DNA of 64,000 bases from positions 17,759,808 through 17,823,807 of the forward strand of contig CM054158.1 of NCBI GenBank assembly GCA_028751875.1, written 5' to 3'. The notes under the pieces were generated by a model. The model had not been told where the DNA came from, ran no database searches, and saw nothing but the letters and a program-made list of their open reading frames with translations. Shown here piece by piece: positions 9,690-20,900 of this stretch; position 1 is the stretch's first letter, and every line of letters starts with the position of its first letter. This DNA comes from Rapana venosa (Eukaryota; Mollusca; Gastropoda; Neogastropoda; Muricidae). The position numbers were made by a program, and so were the translations under genes.

Positions 9690-12600
9690 AAGATACCTAG
9701 TGGAATCTCCCTCTGCTACTGGTAACCATGTAACCCAGTACCACCTGCCACATGTGGGGAGTAAACCCAACCAAAAAATCCGACCTGGAGAGGGATGGGC
9801 TCCGCCAGGTTTGATTTGCCCAAGATACACCAATGACAAAGACAGCCAGAATCTCCATACCGGATCGGTCGTCGCCCGGGTTACCAAGGACCGCGCCTTC
9901 TGTTGCTCATCAGGACAGATGTCGAAAGTATGCTACTGATGTAAAACGCAGCAAAATTCGTGCCAGACACAACACCATCATTGGCACATGGAATGTACGA
10001 ACACTAAGAGCTGCAGGCAAAGTGGAAGAACTGACACATGAGATGTCCAGATATCATTGGCACATCCTTGGGCTCTGCGAAGTCAGGTGGAAAAACATGG
10101 GAGAAACAACGACCAGGAAGACCACAAATTATTACTACAGTGGAAAACAGGATAAACATGAACACGGCGTGGGGTTTCTCGTTCACAAAGAAACCGTGAA
10201 CACCGTCATGAGTTGTCAGCCTGTGTCCAGCAGACTTATTACCATCCGCCTGAGAGCAACCCCCTTTAACATAACTATAGTACAGGCATGCGCCCCTACA
10301 TCAGACTGCACAGATGAAGCCGTAGAAGAATTTTATGACCAGCTACAAGAGGTTCTGAATCAAACACCCAAGAAAGACATCCTCGTTGTGCAAGGCGACT
10401 GGAACGCCAAGGTAGGAGAAGATGCATGGAAAGACTGGGAGGGCGTTTGTGGGCCACATTGTAATAAACCAATCAAATGAAAGAGGCTTGAGACTCCTGG
10501 AGTTTGCCAGTAACAACCACCTCCAGCTAGTGAATACACTTGGCCCACACAAGAAATCCAGAAAATGGACATGGCATAGCCCAAATGGAGAACACCACAA
10601 CCAAATAGATTACATCATGGTGAAAAGACGGTTTCAGTCTAGCGTTAACATCGCACAGACACGAAGTTTTCCAGGAGCAGACATAGGGAGTGATCATGAT
10701 CTTGTGATGATGACTTTCCGACTACGTCTAAAGAAAATCCACAAGCGGAACAACATCAGGATCAAATTTGACCTCGAGAAGCTGAAGGACCCAGAGGTAT
10801 TAGAAATTTTTCAAGCAAGGATAGGTGGAAAGTTTGCAGCACTCCTGTGTTAGACTCAGACATAGACACACTGACGAATAGTTTCAATACAGCAGTGACT
10901 GAAACAGCAAACGAGCTTCTTGGCAAACGCCGACCAGTCAAAAAACCATGGGTCACACCTAACATCCTACAACTATGCGACAAGCGCAGAGAGTTGAAGA
11001 AAAGAAAATGAAACAAAAGAAAGAGCAGAACAATATAGGGCAGTCAACAAAAGAATCAGGAAGTCCATGACGGAGGCAAAAGAGAAATGGAACGGTGAAC
11101 AGTGCCAAGACATTGAAGAGAACATCAGAAAAACAATAGCAAGAAAGCATATCAGCTGGTGAAAGACCTGACTAGCACGAAACAGAGAAAAGGTTTAACA
11201 ATCCAAGACAAAAAATGGGAAGTGTCTCACTGACGACCAGGATATTCTGAACAGATGGACAGAATACTGCTCCGACCTGTTATAACTATAGAACCGCAGG
11301 AGATCCAGAAGTCCTTAATGTACCCGAAAGCAAAGACACAGACAGTCACCCTATCCTCCGAGAAGAAGTGGAAACAGCAGTCAGATCGCTGAAAAAGGGG
11401 AAGTCAGCAGGGGCTGACAACATTCCAGCTGAGTTGGTCCAAGCTGGAGGGGAAGCCATGATCAGCGCCCTACTAAGAATCTGCAAACAAGATCTGGCAG
11501 ACAGGAAAATGGCCAACACCATGGACGCAGTCACTCATCATCACCCTCCCCAAGAAAGGAAATCTACAACAATGCCATAATTACCGCACAATCAGCCTCA
11601 TATGTCACCCAAGCAAGGTCATGCTGCAGATAATATTGAATAGACTGAAGCCACAAGCAGAGACCATCATTGCTGAGGAACAAGCAGGTTTCAGAGCAGG
11701 GCGCAGCACAACAGAACAGATATTCAACCTCAGAATACTATGTGAGCGGTACCTTCAACATCAACAAGACCTATACCACGTATTTATCGATTTTAAGAAG
11801 GCATTTGACAGGGTGTGGCATGCAGCTTTGTGGGCAACCATGAACTTGTACAGCATCAATGCAAACCTGATCAGAGTCATCAAACAGCTGTACAGCGAGG
11901 CACCAGTGCAGTGTACTACAACAACAACATTGGAGAATGGTTTCGAACAACAGTTGGAGTAAGGCAGGGCTGTCTACTCTCACCCACTCTTTTCAACATC
12001 TTCCTTGAGAGAATCATGGCTGATGCACTGGAACATCATGAAGGATCAGTCAGCATTGGTGGCAGAACGATCACAAACCTCCGCTTCGCAGATGACATTG
12101 ATGGAATAGCAGGATCAGAAAAAGAGCTTGCCAGCTAACAGAACACTTGGATAAGGCCTCCAAAACATACGGCATGGAAATCAGTGCAGAGAAGACCAAA
12201 CTGATGACTAATAACACCAACGGCATTAGCACTGATATCAGGGTTAATGACAGAAGCTGGAAACAGTTCAAAGCTTCAAGTACCTGGGAGCCATTGTATC
12301 CGACCAGGGATCCAAGCCAGAAGTAGTATGCAGGGACTGCACAGACAATAACAGCTTTGTCAAAACTAAACACCATCTGGAGAGATAAGAATATCTCACT
12401 TATCTCCAAGATCAGACTAATGCGCTCCCTTGTCATATCCATATTTCTGTATGCCTGTGAATCATGGACCCTGACTGCAGATTTGGAGAGAAGAGTACAG
12501 GCAGTGGAGATGAGATGCTTTCGGAGACTCCTTGGCATCTCCTACAAAGACCACATAAGCAACGAAAGCGTGCATAACAGAATCCAGCAAACCATTGGAC

Positions 12601-12897
12601 CCTATGAGAACCTTCTAACGATCGTGAAAAAGCGTAAACTTAAGTGGTATGGGCATGTCACAAGATCCCAAGGAATTACAAAGACAGTTTTGCAAGGCAC
12701 TGTCCAAGGAGGAAGAAGAAGAGGCAGACCAAGGAAGAGCTGGGAGGATAACATCAGTGAATGGACAGGCCTAGAACTCAACAAAACCCTGAGAAAGGCA
12801 GAACAGAGAGAAGAATGGAGGGAACTGGTTGCTGAGTCTTTGAGGGTGCCCCCACGGTCGTCAGACTACGGGACAGATAGATAGATAGATAGATAGT
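9690..12897 (+). mobile_element. RTE-like LINE, near full length (about 3.2 kb), frameshifted
   Basis: This is an APE-endonuclease plus reverse transcriptase retrotransposon. Endonuclease motifs appear in order: GTWNVRTL near 9982, LCEVRW near 10073, VVQGDWNAKVG near 10385 and GSDHDLVMM near 10688. RT motifs follow: KGKSAGADNIPAELVQ near 11395, AEEQAGFRAGRSTTEQI near 11675, FIDFKKAFDRVW near 11780, VRQGCLLSPTLFNIF near 11958 and LRFADDIDG (the active-site FADD) near 12080. The C-terminal part ends with LKWYGHVTR and GRRRGRPRKSWEDNI. It terminates in GATA repeats (12872-12896), which fits RTE-type elements with short microsatellite tails, as does the length. At least four frame changes (around 10440, 10850-11360, 11600 and 11950-12350) make it inactive. 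The 5' boundary just after the poly-C is approximate. Truncated relatives lie at 2160-3125 and 51270-51775. Confidence 0.9.
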
Positions 12898-13410
12898 GGA
12901 AGAATAACTGATTGATATGAAGCAATGAATCATAATTGCTATAGCAAACAAAAAGCAAGGAAGACAAGGAAACAACATTTTAGCGGACTAACCATCCCAA
13001 CTTGCTATGTCTGCTGCGGCAGCTCAGTAACTATGATAATTACTGCAGTTTCCTCCCCTGTTCTACTGAACCAGTTTCTCCGCAGCCGGAGTTCTCTCTG
13101 TATTGTCCCGTTGCCAACATCAGTACAGTGTCTGCAGTGTACATGTTACATAACGGGCAATAACTTCATGCATAAGTGGTGCATTTCTATGTGTAGTGGT
13201 CCTGAACTGGCTTTGTCAATTTGCAGGTGATCAGTTCAAATCTCGGCCATGCCTGATGCCATGGATTTTGGCAGGCAGGTGCTTATTTTTTTTTAAAAAT
13301 CAACAACAAGCTCCCAGGTTCAAAAGCACACAGATTCTCTGGAGCCCTTTGAGTGTAAAACATTCTGGCATACAGAAGATCAAGCATACATGTTGAAAGC
13401 AGTCTGAAAC
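12898..13410. other. Gene-free stretch
   Basis: No supported exon is visible. The segment around 13210-13250 has a weak box B-like GTTCAAATCTC, but too little else to call a SINE. Confidence 0.4.
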
Positions 13411-13412
13411 TC

Positions 13413-13590
13413 ATTTCTGTATACATGCTGCAACCAGCAAACATGATGTATTCTGTATGCCACAAACAGCAAACATGATGTATTCTGTATGCCACAACTA
13501 GCAAACACGACATCTTTTGTATGTCACAACCAGCTAACATGATGTAGGCCTATTCTGCATGCCACAACCAGCAAAAATGGAGTAATCAGC
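13413..13590. repeat. 32-bp tandem repeat, about 5 units
   Basis: The unit is roughly TCTGTATGCCACAACCAGC plus AAACATGATGTAT. It repeats from about 13413 to 13590 with several substitutions and a short insertion in the fourth unit. Confidence 0.85.
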
Positions 13591-13837
13591 ACACTGTCAA
13601 TAAGTCTTTCTTACAATTGAAACAAAACCACCAAAGTAGTGATGCTTTTGTCCTTGTTGTGATATTATTTACATCCAGCGGAGACATCTAATTTAAAGAC
13701 TACGGGGAACTTTTCCTAGTACTAAGTCTTCACATGGTATGGGTTTGTCACCATAAAGTATATCTGACCCCCATCCTCAAACTCAGCGGTCATAAAATGG
13801 TATGTAGGAAAATATAATCTTAACACACATACACACA

Positions 13838-13840
13838 CAT

Positions 13841-13881
<41 letters not shown>
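13838..13881. repeat. (CT)n microsatellite
   Basis: About 40 bases of CT end only a few bases before the ATG at 13886. A similar tract precedes the paralogous unit at 15200. Confidence 0.95.
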
Positions 13882-13884
<3 letters not shown>

Positions 13885-13885
13885 C

Positions 13886-14825
13886 ATGTTGAACGCAGTG
13901 TTGCATGAACAGACGGTGTCTTCATTCAAAGTGGATGGGCGAGAACATCAAACTGTTGTTGTGATTCGATTGACAAGTAACGCGGCCAGCCATTCCCCTG
14001 TTACTCCAGTTCAACAGGCAATGTATCGCAAGAAGTGTCCGTCTCAGGTGAATAGAGACAAAATAAGAGCAGAAAGGTATAGAAATAACAACCAGAAGAA
14101 AGTGAATGAACAAGTTTCATCCCCCTCGGGTTTGTTTCTACCCACCCCGCCTAGATTGTGCTATACTACAGGCCATCCTGACAACAACACTGCTACGGAC
14201 ATGTTTGTGTATGAGACCCACTGCCCTCCCTCTTCAAGCCACTGTCAAAAGGAACAAAGTATTGACATGATAATGGATGACACTGACAGACAGACAGTGA
14301 CAATTTCATTTGACAAAAATGTAAGAAATGAATCATGGGGTGAAATTGTGAATGTAGCAAAAGAGTGTGGTTGTAGTTACATAAATGGAATCAAAGATTG
14401 TGTCCATGATAACAGGAATGAAGAGGGAGATTGTGAAATGGGGAAGGAGGGTGTGGAAAATCACGAAAAGCATGTGAAGAAAGGTAGGGATGTGATGCAT
14501 GCAGAAAATGACAGAGAAGTGCGTGCAGAGAGGGAGAGTGAGGGGAGAGGGTGTAGAAGGTGAGAGTGGGGAAGGGTGTGGGGAGAATGAGAGTGAGGAA
14601 GAGTGTGCAGAGAATGTAACAGGAGTAGAGTGTGGGGGGTTTATGGAAGATGGGGATGAAAGCTGCGAAAGGGAAGAGACTGTTACACTGGCAGATGTAA
14701 TGGAAAGGTTGCAGCAAATGACGGAGAAGGCTGAAGATGTCCACTTCATGCTACGTGACATGAGACAGTGCACTGCTAGGACCACTGCTGTGTTGAAGGG
14801 AAATGTTTACAAAGATGTTTCTTGA
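13886..14825 (+). CDS. Unnamed protein with YRKKxPSQxxRDxxR motif, copy 1; frameshift near 14500-14563
   Basis: I do not recognise a named family. The frame opens with ATG at 13886 and runs 225 codons to TGA at 14563. Its N-terminus (MLNAVLHEQTVSSFKVDG, then a strand-like VVVIRL) leads into a basic motif YRKKCPSQVNRDKIRAER at about residues 47-64. A second frame (14499-14825) takes over within a GAG/GTG-rich stretch. It continues an acidic, Cys-dotted segment and a coiled-coil-like end (LADVMERLQQMTEKAEDVHF) to TGA at 14823-14825. I infer one protein broken by a single frameshift in the low-complexity zone; sequencing error is possible. AATAAA at 15040 could serve as its polyadenylation signal. 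The N-terminal 65 residues align with the unit at 15200-16129, so the two are a tandem pair. Short basic K-x-P-S-Q-x-x-R-D blocks occur, as far as I recall, in uncharacterised invertebrate proteins; a function cannot be assigned. Confidence 0.6.
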
Positions 14826-15039
14826 TTAATGTGTTGTACACTTCCGGACTGACTTAACAACATGAAGAAACTGTGGTCCGATGAATGACATTATATGTAT
14901 ATAGAACAATGATATGGAATCCATGTCATGAAGACTGTTTGGGCTGTCATTAATTAATTATGCTTTTCGTTGATTCTGTGTTTTGGGGCCCAATCCCCAT
15001 CCCACTGTCCCTTGTGAAGGGGGCGATGATGCTTATCAC

Positions 15040-15045
15040 AATAAA
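15040..15045 (+). promoter_or_regulatory. AATAAA polyadenylation signal
   Basis: A canonical AATAAA lies 215 bases after the stop of copy 1 and is followed by TGT/TTGTCATTG repeats that resemble a GU-rich downstream element. It is the most likely 3' end for that unit. Confidence 0.45.
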
Positions 15046-15062
15046 CTGTTGTCATTGTCATT

Positions 15063-15066
<4 letters not shown>

Positions 15067-15127
<61 letters not shown>
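15067..15127. repeat. (CT)n microsatellite
   Basis: Sixty bases of CT lie between the two paralogous units. Confidence 0.95.
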
Positions 15128-15129
<2 letters not shown>

Positions 15130-15199
15130 GGACGACGTGACGGGACGAGAACTGAACGGGCGTGCTGTTAGTAAGCTGCTGCAAATTTTTGCATTTTAG

Positions 15200-16129
15200 C
15201 TTCAAAATGTCAGTTACTGGCCTTCCAGCTACTGTATAACAACTTTAAACGCCCTGCTGATCGACAACGTCGTATCGAGTTGGAAAGTCGCGGGGGGAGA
15301 GCGGCAGTGTTGTGTTCGTCTTGCGAATGAAGCCAGCTGACAAGCCAGTGTCAACAGAAATGGCGGACCGGTGCTGAACCGTAACTCCCGTGTTCAGTAC
15401 TATCGCAAAAAAACCCCTTGTCAAAGACGTCGCGATGTTCAAAGAAGTAGACAACACCAAGAAAGACAGGCAAGTCGCCAATGTGACAATAACAGTGTCT
15501 TGGAAGAGCCGGTCTTGTGTAACATTGACTCCCTGCTCGATGTGGAAACAGAAGGAAAACAAACCAGTGTGTACACAGAACTATGTGTCAGCAGTGAATT
15601 GAATGTCTCAGCCACACCAGATTCACTTGATCTACTGTGTGATCCAGCAACAGACAACAAGATCGGTGTGTCTTCTGAGGCACCTGATGTGCAGGAAGAG
15701 CTGACAGTTGGCTGCACAGTGGATGACTCTGATACTGATACTGGTATTGTGAAACAGTATGTGTCTACTCTAACTGACAAACGTGTACAGCGTCGATTAA
15801 GGGACAGCAAGAGAAACACACGGTTTCGAAAGGTGGTGGTACATAGTTCGGTTGATCAAAACATTGTGATGTGTGAATCAGATGACATCATCCTGGAATA
15901 CTCTTGGAATGGAGATCCTGGCGAGGAATCTAAGTGTGTGTTCTGGTACATCAAGCAAGAAGAGAAAAACATGTTGCCAGAAGACGTGTCAGGCTTGCCA
16001 GACTTTGTAAAGGGAAACAGTGTACTAACACACAACACACAGAGACAGTGGGTGGTGAGTGCTGAGCAGGAGTTACATCATTTCGGGACTGATCCGGTCT
16101 TACATGGGCTGACTTCGCTGGGGTTGTAG
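15200..16129 (+). pseudogene. Unnamed protein with YRKKxPxQxxRDxxR motif, copy 2; start lost and one in-frame stop
   Basis: In the frame that ends at 16129, codons from 15242 read TLNALLIDNVVSSWKVAGG then ERQCCVRLANEAS. This lines up with MLNAVLHEQTVSSFKVDG and REHQTVVVIRLTSNAAS of copy 1. The position of the copy 1 ATG is not ATG here (ACA/ACT at 15239-15244), and TGA at 15338-15340 interrupts the frame. From 15341 the frame is open for about 260 codons: a basic block YYRKKTPCQRRRDVQRSR near 15398, a long acidic Ser/Thr/Asp-rich middle, then KNTRFRKVVVHSS-like sequence and the end ELHHFGTDPVLHGLTSLGL. A possible splice acceptor (TTTTTGCATTTTAG) lies just before 15200. Either this is a decayed paralog, or splicing removes the damaged part. 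The long open 3' portion argues that decay is recent or that the 3' exon is still used. Confidence 0.55.
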
Positions 16130-16329
16130 ACTGGAAAAGGAAAGGCTGGTTTGAAAATTGAGACACTTGAGACACAGACAATAATGTATCGAATCTTGAT
16201 TACATACCACCACTGCCATGGTTTCCATGTCATTGTAATCGCGTCGCGTTCGATATCGTTGTTACCGCGCCGCAGCGCTATTGGCTTGATCGCTAAATAG
16301 CAATTTAAAAATTTTGTCAAAATTGTGGT

Positions 16330-16419
<90 letters not shown>

Positions 16420-16432
16420 AACACACACACAA
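16330..16432. repeat. Compound (CT)n/(CA)n microsatellite
   Basis: A (CT)n tract (16330-16382) runs directly into (CA)n (16383-16430). Confidence 0.95.
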
Positions 16433-16898
16433 AAAACACACAGCATGCCTAAATGTTAAAAAAAAATTAATTAAGGAGGTGGGGGGGGGGGGGGGGGGTT
16501 GTAAAAGAGCCTTACACACCACTGCTGATAAACTAATCAATGAAACAAAACAGACTCCCCTCTGCCTGAAAAAAAGAGGGGAAAGGAGGATAAAATTAAA
16601 GAAGAAGAAGGAGGAGGAGCAAGAGGAGAAGTAGAAAAAGAAGAAGGATGAGAGCAGAAGGAGGAGGAGGAGAAGAAGAAGCAAAAGAAGAACAACAACA
16701 AGAACAAGAACAAGAAGACCGAACAAAATGATTAACAAACGCCAAGAAGCATTTGGCTTCAGATCAGTCACACTGTAGCAGCCACCATCTGAACTCCATT
16801 GCCCGGATAATCAGCAATAACATTTTCAACTTCATCAAATTCACTGCAGCGCCGGGGCAGAACACCGAGTATGCTTGCAGGTGCACATCGCACGTGGC

Positions 16899-16949
<51 letters not shown>

Positions 16950-17360
16950 CACCACCACCACCACCACCACCATCATCATTATTATCACCACAACCACCCC
17001 ACACAAATGCCAAAATATAACAACCACTTGACTGATTCTAAACTACGCAAGCTTTTCAGGGTTGGGGTGGGGGTGGAGGTTTGGGGGGGGGGGGGGGTGC
17101 ACAGGAAGCTGAGGTGGGGGAGGGGGGGGAGGAAGGGCAATGAGATGTCAAAATAGGTATCAATGCTTCATGTGTTACAACTGATTTTTTTCCCGTTCAG
17201 TCGACAAGGGACTGATAAATTCATGTTTCTTCAGTGAGCATAGCGGTAATTCTACCCATTAACAACAACAACAACAACAACAAAATGTAAATGATCTATG
17301 AATTGACCAACAGAATCTAACAAATAACTCTACCTCCTCCCCCCCCCCCCCCCCCCTCCC
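16433..17360. repeat. Simple-repeat-rich intergenic stretch
   Basis: It contains poly-G (about 16481-16498), GAA/GGA-rich sequence (16590-16720), (CA)n then (CCA)n and (ATC)n (16902-16985), poly-G (about 17082-17097), (AAC)n (17262-17283) and poly-C (about 17339-17356). The short non-repetitive parts show no gene. Confidence 0.8.
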
Positions 17361-17380
17361 CTCCCCAACCATATTCTATT

Positions 17381-19228
17381 ATGAGGCAGAAGCGGGCATG
17401 CACTGACAAATTCAAAGTTTCATCAGCTGACAGACATGTTACTGAAACATTACGAACTAACAAAACAGCATCTAACAATGTTTCCCCCATGTTTCAGGAT
17501 ATGACAGAAGTGGGCAATCACACAACGTTTCCATCATGTCTGCGCCGTCCCAGACCTGCCCTTCCGGGTGCAGGGTACCCGGACAGAGACTGGTCAAACC
17601 CTAACCGATTTTCAGACCCTCTGAACCGTAGCAGCCGCCTGTCCAACTCGCTGAACCTGAGCCTGCCTGGTCGGCCGAACAAAGCCTACACCTGGTACCT
17701 GGAGAACGAGCTACCATGGAGGGTGACAGCAGCACGTGCAAAGACGGCCAGGGAGGATGCTTCAGCCTACTCTCTGTTCGGGAAGAGCTGGAAGCCCGTG
17801 CCTGCTGGAGATGCAGACAGTGACGGCACAAGGAAGCGGCGCAACGGGGCTTCCTTCACATGGGAGAGAGTCAGACAGGACCGTGCTCGTACTGCCTACC
17901 AGCACTACAACACCTTAGAACCCAGGCCCACCACGTGCGTCTCTGGTCGCTTGAGTCCTCACACGCTGAGCGCGCGAGGGCCGTGTGTTTCTCCCAATGG
18001 AACGTGGACAAGGAGGCGTAGTCCAGTCAGCCATGCCTACAGCTCTCATCTGAAGAGTCCACAGAACAGTCCTTCAGGGAGCAAAAGCCCCAGCCCAAGT
18101 CGACATAGTCTAGGAGGCCATCTGACCCCTGGCATTCACACCAGTCCCTGTGACAGCCAGCGGTCCAGCCCAAGCCCAAGCCCACAGGGCACGATGACTC
18201 GGTTAAGTCCAGGCTTGGTGCGTCGCTACAGTCCTAACTTACACCTCAGCCCTACTCAGCACTCTGTCCTAGGGGCATCCTATGGTGGCGGTCAGCAGTA
18301 CGTGTCTCCACAGACCCTGTCCAGGTCCTCTTTTGTGTCACAGTGGGTCAACAGCTCTTCTTCATCTTCACTTCAGCTGCCACCTTTTCCCGCCCGCTCT
18401 AGCCAGACTTCCAGCAGCCGGGACGATGTCAGTTATGGGTCGGAAACGGATGACGAATTCTTCTACATTTCCTGCAGACAACTCAGTCAAGGTTTGGCTG
18501 ACCTCTCGGTGACATCCACAGAACCTCTCAGTCAGGCACACAGAGATCCCTATATGGAAAACCCCACCTTCATTTTGCCTGATGATGATGACTATGTGGA
18601 CGATGATGACGATTTTATCGGATGCAGTGATGACGCACTTAGTGATGACGTCTTTTTGGACAGCCCTCAACCTTCAGCAGGGATCAGACGAACGTCACAG
18701 TCTCGGAACGCGTCGTCAGAACCTGCACACAACGACTCACAGGGACCGACAGATGATGGTGACAGTGAAACTGAGAGTGTAGACCACCCAGCTCTTCAGT
18801 CTCTACGCAGGAACAGTCTGCAGAGCAAACTGAGGCAGACCTGGCAGCACAGACGACAAAAAGCTGCAGCTGGCAGAGCTGCCGCCAAACTGAAGAGAGC
18901 TACGGTGGACGCCCCTGTCAGTCAGCCTCCGGCATCAGACACGTCACTCAGCCTCTCCCCAACCCATGACATCATTCAGAAGGCAAGTGCGTCTTCACTC
19001 ACTGAAGGTGGGAGTGCAGCCAGAACGCCTGATGCCAAACCATGCTTCTATTACGTCATTTCTCCAACAGATGACGTCAACATGCCAGACGTCATCGCGG
19101 TTAGGCGGAGTAGCGTAGAGTTGATTCGGTGGCAAAATTCCCTGCGTAGACGTAGACGTCGGCAAGCGAAACGTCATGACTTAGGTCGCAACAAGAAGAA
19201 AGAGTCGAAGCAGTCAGCCACAGTCTAA
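17381..19228 (+). CDS. Unrecognised Ser/Pro-rich, largely disordered protein, up to 615 aa (likely a terminal exon)
   Basis: This is the longest clean open frame of the window and it stops at TAA 19226-19228. Two starts are possible: ATG 17381 and ATG 17501. A good acceptor (TTTCCCCCATGTTTCAG, ending at 17497) lies just before the second, so the coding part may begin at 17498 as the last exon of a longer gene, with earlier exons upstream. Visible regions, counted from 17381: a compact-looking segment near residues 104-150 (AYTWYLENELPWRVTAARAK, SLFGKSWKPVP); a Ser/Pro repeat-like region at about 215-300 (SPSPSRHS, SPSPSP); an acidic run DDDDYVDDDDDF at about 400; several RRNS/RRTS/RRSS basic-Ser sites; a helical basic stretch SLQSKLRQTWQHRRQK near 480; and a basic tail with RRRRRR near 590 that could be a nuclear localisation signal. 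No catalytic motif or known domain is seen. A role as a scaffold or nuclear regulatory protein is only a guess. Confidence 0.7.
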   Translation: MRQKRACTDKFKVSSADRHVTETLRTNKTASNNVSPMFQDMTEVGNHTTFPSCLRRPRPALPGAGYPDRDWSNPNRFSDPLNRSSRLSNSLNLSLPGRPNKAYTWYLENELPWRVTAARAKTAREDASAYSLFGKSWKPVPAGDADSDGTRKRRNGASFTWERVRQDRARTAYQHYNTLEPRPTTCVSGRLSPHTLSARGPCVSPNGTWTRRRSPVSHAYSSHLKSPQNSPSGSKSPSPSRHSLGGHLTPGIHTSPCDSQRSSPSPSPQGTMTRLSPGLVRRYSPNLHLSPTQHSVLGASYGGGQQYVSPQTLSRSSFVSQWVNSSSSSSLQLPPFPARSSQTSSSRDDVSYGSETDDEFFYISCRQLSQGLADLSVTSTEPLSQAHRDPYMENPTFILPDDDDYVDDDDDFIGCSDDALSDDVFLDSPQPSAGIRRTSQSRNASSEPAHNDSQGPTDDGDSETESVDHPALQSLRRNSLQSKLRQTWQHRRQKAAAGRAAAKLKRATVDAPVSQPPASDTSLSLSPTHDIIQKASASSLTEGGSAARTPDAKPCFYYVISPTDDVNMPDVIAVRRSSVELIRWQNSLRRRRRRQAKRHDLGRNKKKESKQSATV

Positions 19229-19671
19229 ATTCTGAACAATCTTACAATTTGTGTTCATTTTACGTGAGAAATCCAGCGTGTGTGTGTATATATATATATA
19301 TAAATAACACTTTAATATGCCTGGTTACCTGGCCTTTTATGTTCATATGACTTCACTGCAGTCTGATTGTCTAGACCTGTTATGGCGTCCCTGCCTTCTA
19401 TGTGCATTCAGACTTCTTGAATCCAGCCAAGTTATATTTTTTGGAGTTCCTTGTTTTGCTTTGTTGCCTTTGTTCTTATCACTCTCGACACGCCTTTATA
19501 CCCCCAACCCCCTCTCCTCAACCTCTCAGTCAAGATTGATAAATATTTCAAAAAATTGGTTCTGTACTGTTTGAATCTTGAGTATTTGCATACAACCACC
19601 ATTCGTAGCATAACTTTAAAGCAAAAAACAAAAACAAAAAAAATCCCCCCCCCCCCCCCCCCCACTCCTAA

Positions 19672-19845
19672 GAAGTCGGAGTAGGGCTACCTTAGTGGCA
19701 AGATACTTGAAAAATACTCATACCTGTATACATTTTTCATCCAATGTGTACTTTTAGTCTCACGGTGATTTCCAGGTGTGGACGAACGAGTCAGAGTGGG
19801 TAACAATATTTATTCTGGGTGAGCCCCAGGCTGGGGAACACAACA
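19672..19845 (+). repeat. SINE-F copy 1
   Basis: The pattern GTCGGAGTAGGGCTACC, TACTTGAAAAATACTCATAC, CATCCAATGTGTAC, CTCACGGTGATTTCCAGGTG, ATTCTGGGTGAGCCCCAGGC recurs at 34357-34540 and 45625-45830 in the same orientation. It ends in an (AAC)n tract. The repeat is inferred to be a SINE from size and copy behaviour; no clear tRNA boxes are seen. Confidence 0.6.
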
Positions 19846-20089
19846 ACAACAACAACAACAACAGACATAACAGTGTAAAACAACCAGACAGACACACTTC
19901 AAGAGGCAGGCTTAGGCTGGTATGCAGGTGTAGGCCTGCATACACACACACACAGGGCCACTGCTCCCAGCATGCACACTTCCCTTCACGGCAGCCAGAC
20001 AAGTCTGCCAAAACCGATTACTATTTTAATTGCTTTCACATTTGTTGTTTAACAAAACGTTACGAGACGAAGGGTGTGTGAAGTGCCCT

Positions 20090-20120
<31 letters not shown>

Positions 20121-20316
20121 AGCGCACACGCGCGTGAGAGAGAGAGAGTTGTACTTTGGCTATGGGCCAAACATTAGAAGAATAATTATTTTGAAAGATT
20201 AGGGAGTGACACTGATATGTTAAATTTTGTTTACAAGAAACATTTTGGCAGATTAATGCCGAAATCCAGGAGTATAAATTGTTGGAAATAAATTCATGGA
20301 TGACAAATCACCGCTG

Positions 20317-20392
<76 letters not shown>

Positions 20393-20607
20393 TACACAGA
20401 CACACAGAGTTCAAGTGGTTTAATGTTTGTAAGACTTCAGACTCCTAACAGTTTCCACTCTAACTCACACAATGTCATTTGATGAAAAAAAAAAACACCC
20501 AAAAACCGACAGCATACTTTTGAATGAAAGAATTATCTCTATTTTTGGGGGGTTACAGCTAAGTATTCAGATACTTTTTTCTTTTTCTTATCCAGCCCCT
20601 TAGAGAT

Positions 20608-20672
<65 letters not shown>

Positions 20673-20835
20673 ACCTTTTAAAACCATTGCAGGAATTTCG
20701 GAATCTCAACAGGTCCTTCTGTGGGTACCTACAGATACAGCCAAGATGAATAATGGCATGACACTTTTAAGCAAACAACAAAATACTTCTTTAGGTTCTG
20801 AGAGAGAGAGAGAGAGTGGTGTGTGTGTGTGTGGT

Positions 20836-20866
<31 letters not shown>

Positions 20867-20900
20867 AGGAGGTACCTCCTGACTGCCCTGTCAAAGTGGT
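19846..20900. repeat. Microsatellite-rich gene-free stretch
   Basis: (AAC)n lies at 19841-19863, (GT)n with CG-rich ends at 20087-20130, two long (GA)n tracts at about 20320-20390 and 20610-20670, and a poly-G run of about 35 at 20834-20866. No supported exon lies between them. Confidence 0.85.

Noticed and set aside
13419..13590. CRISPR-like array of 32-bp repeats
   Set aside because: The units are directly adjacent with no spacers, and the genome is eukaryotic.
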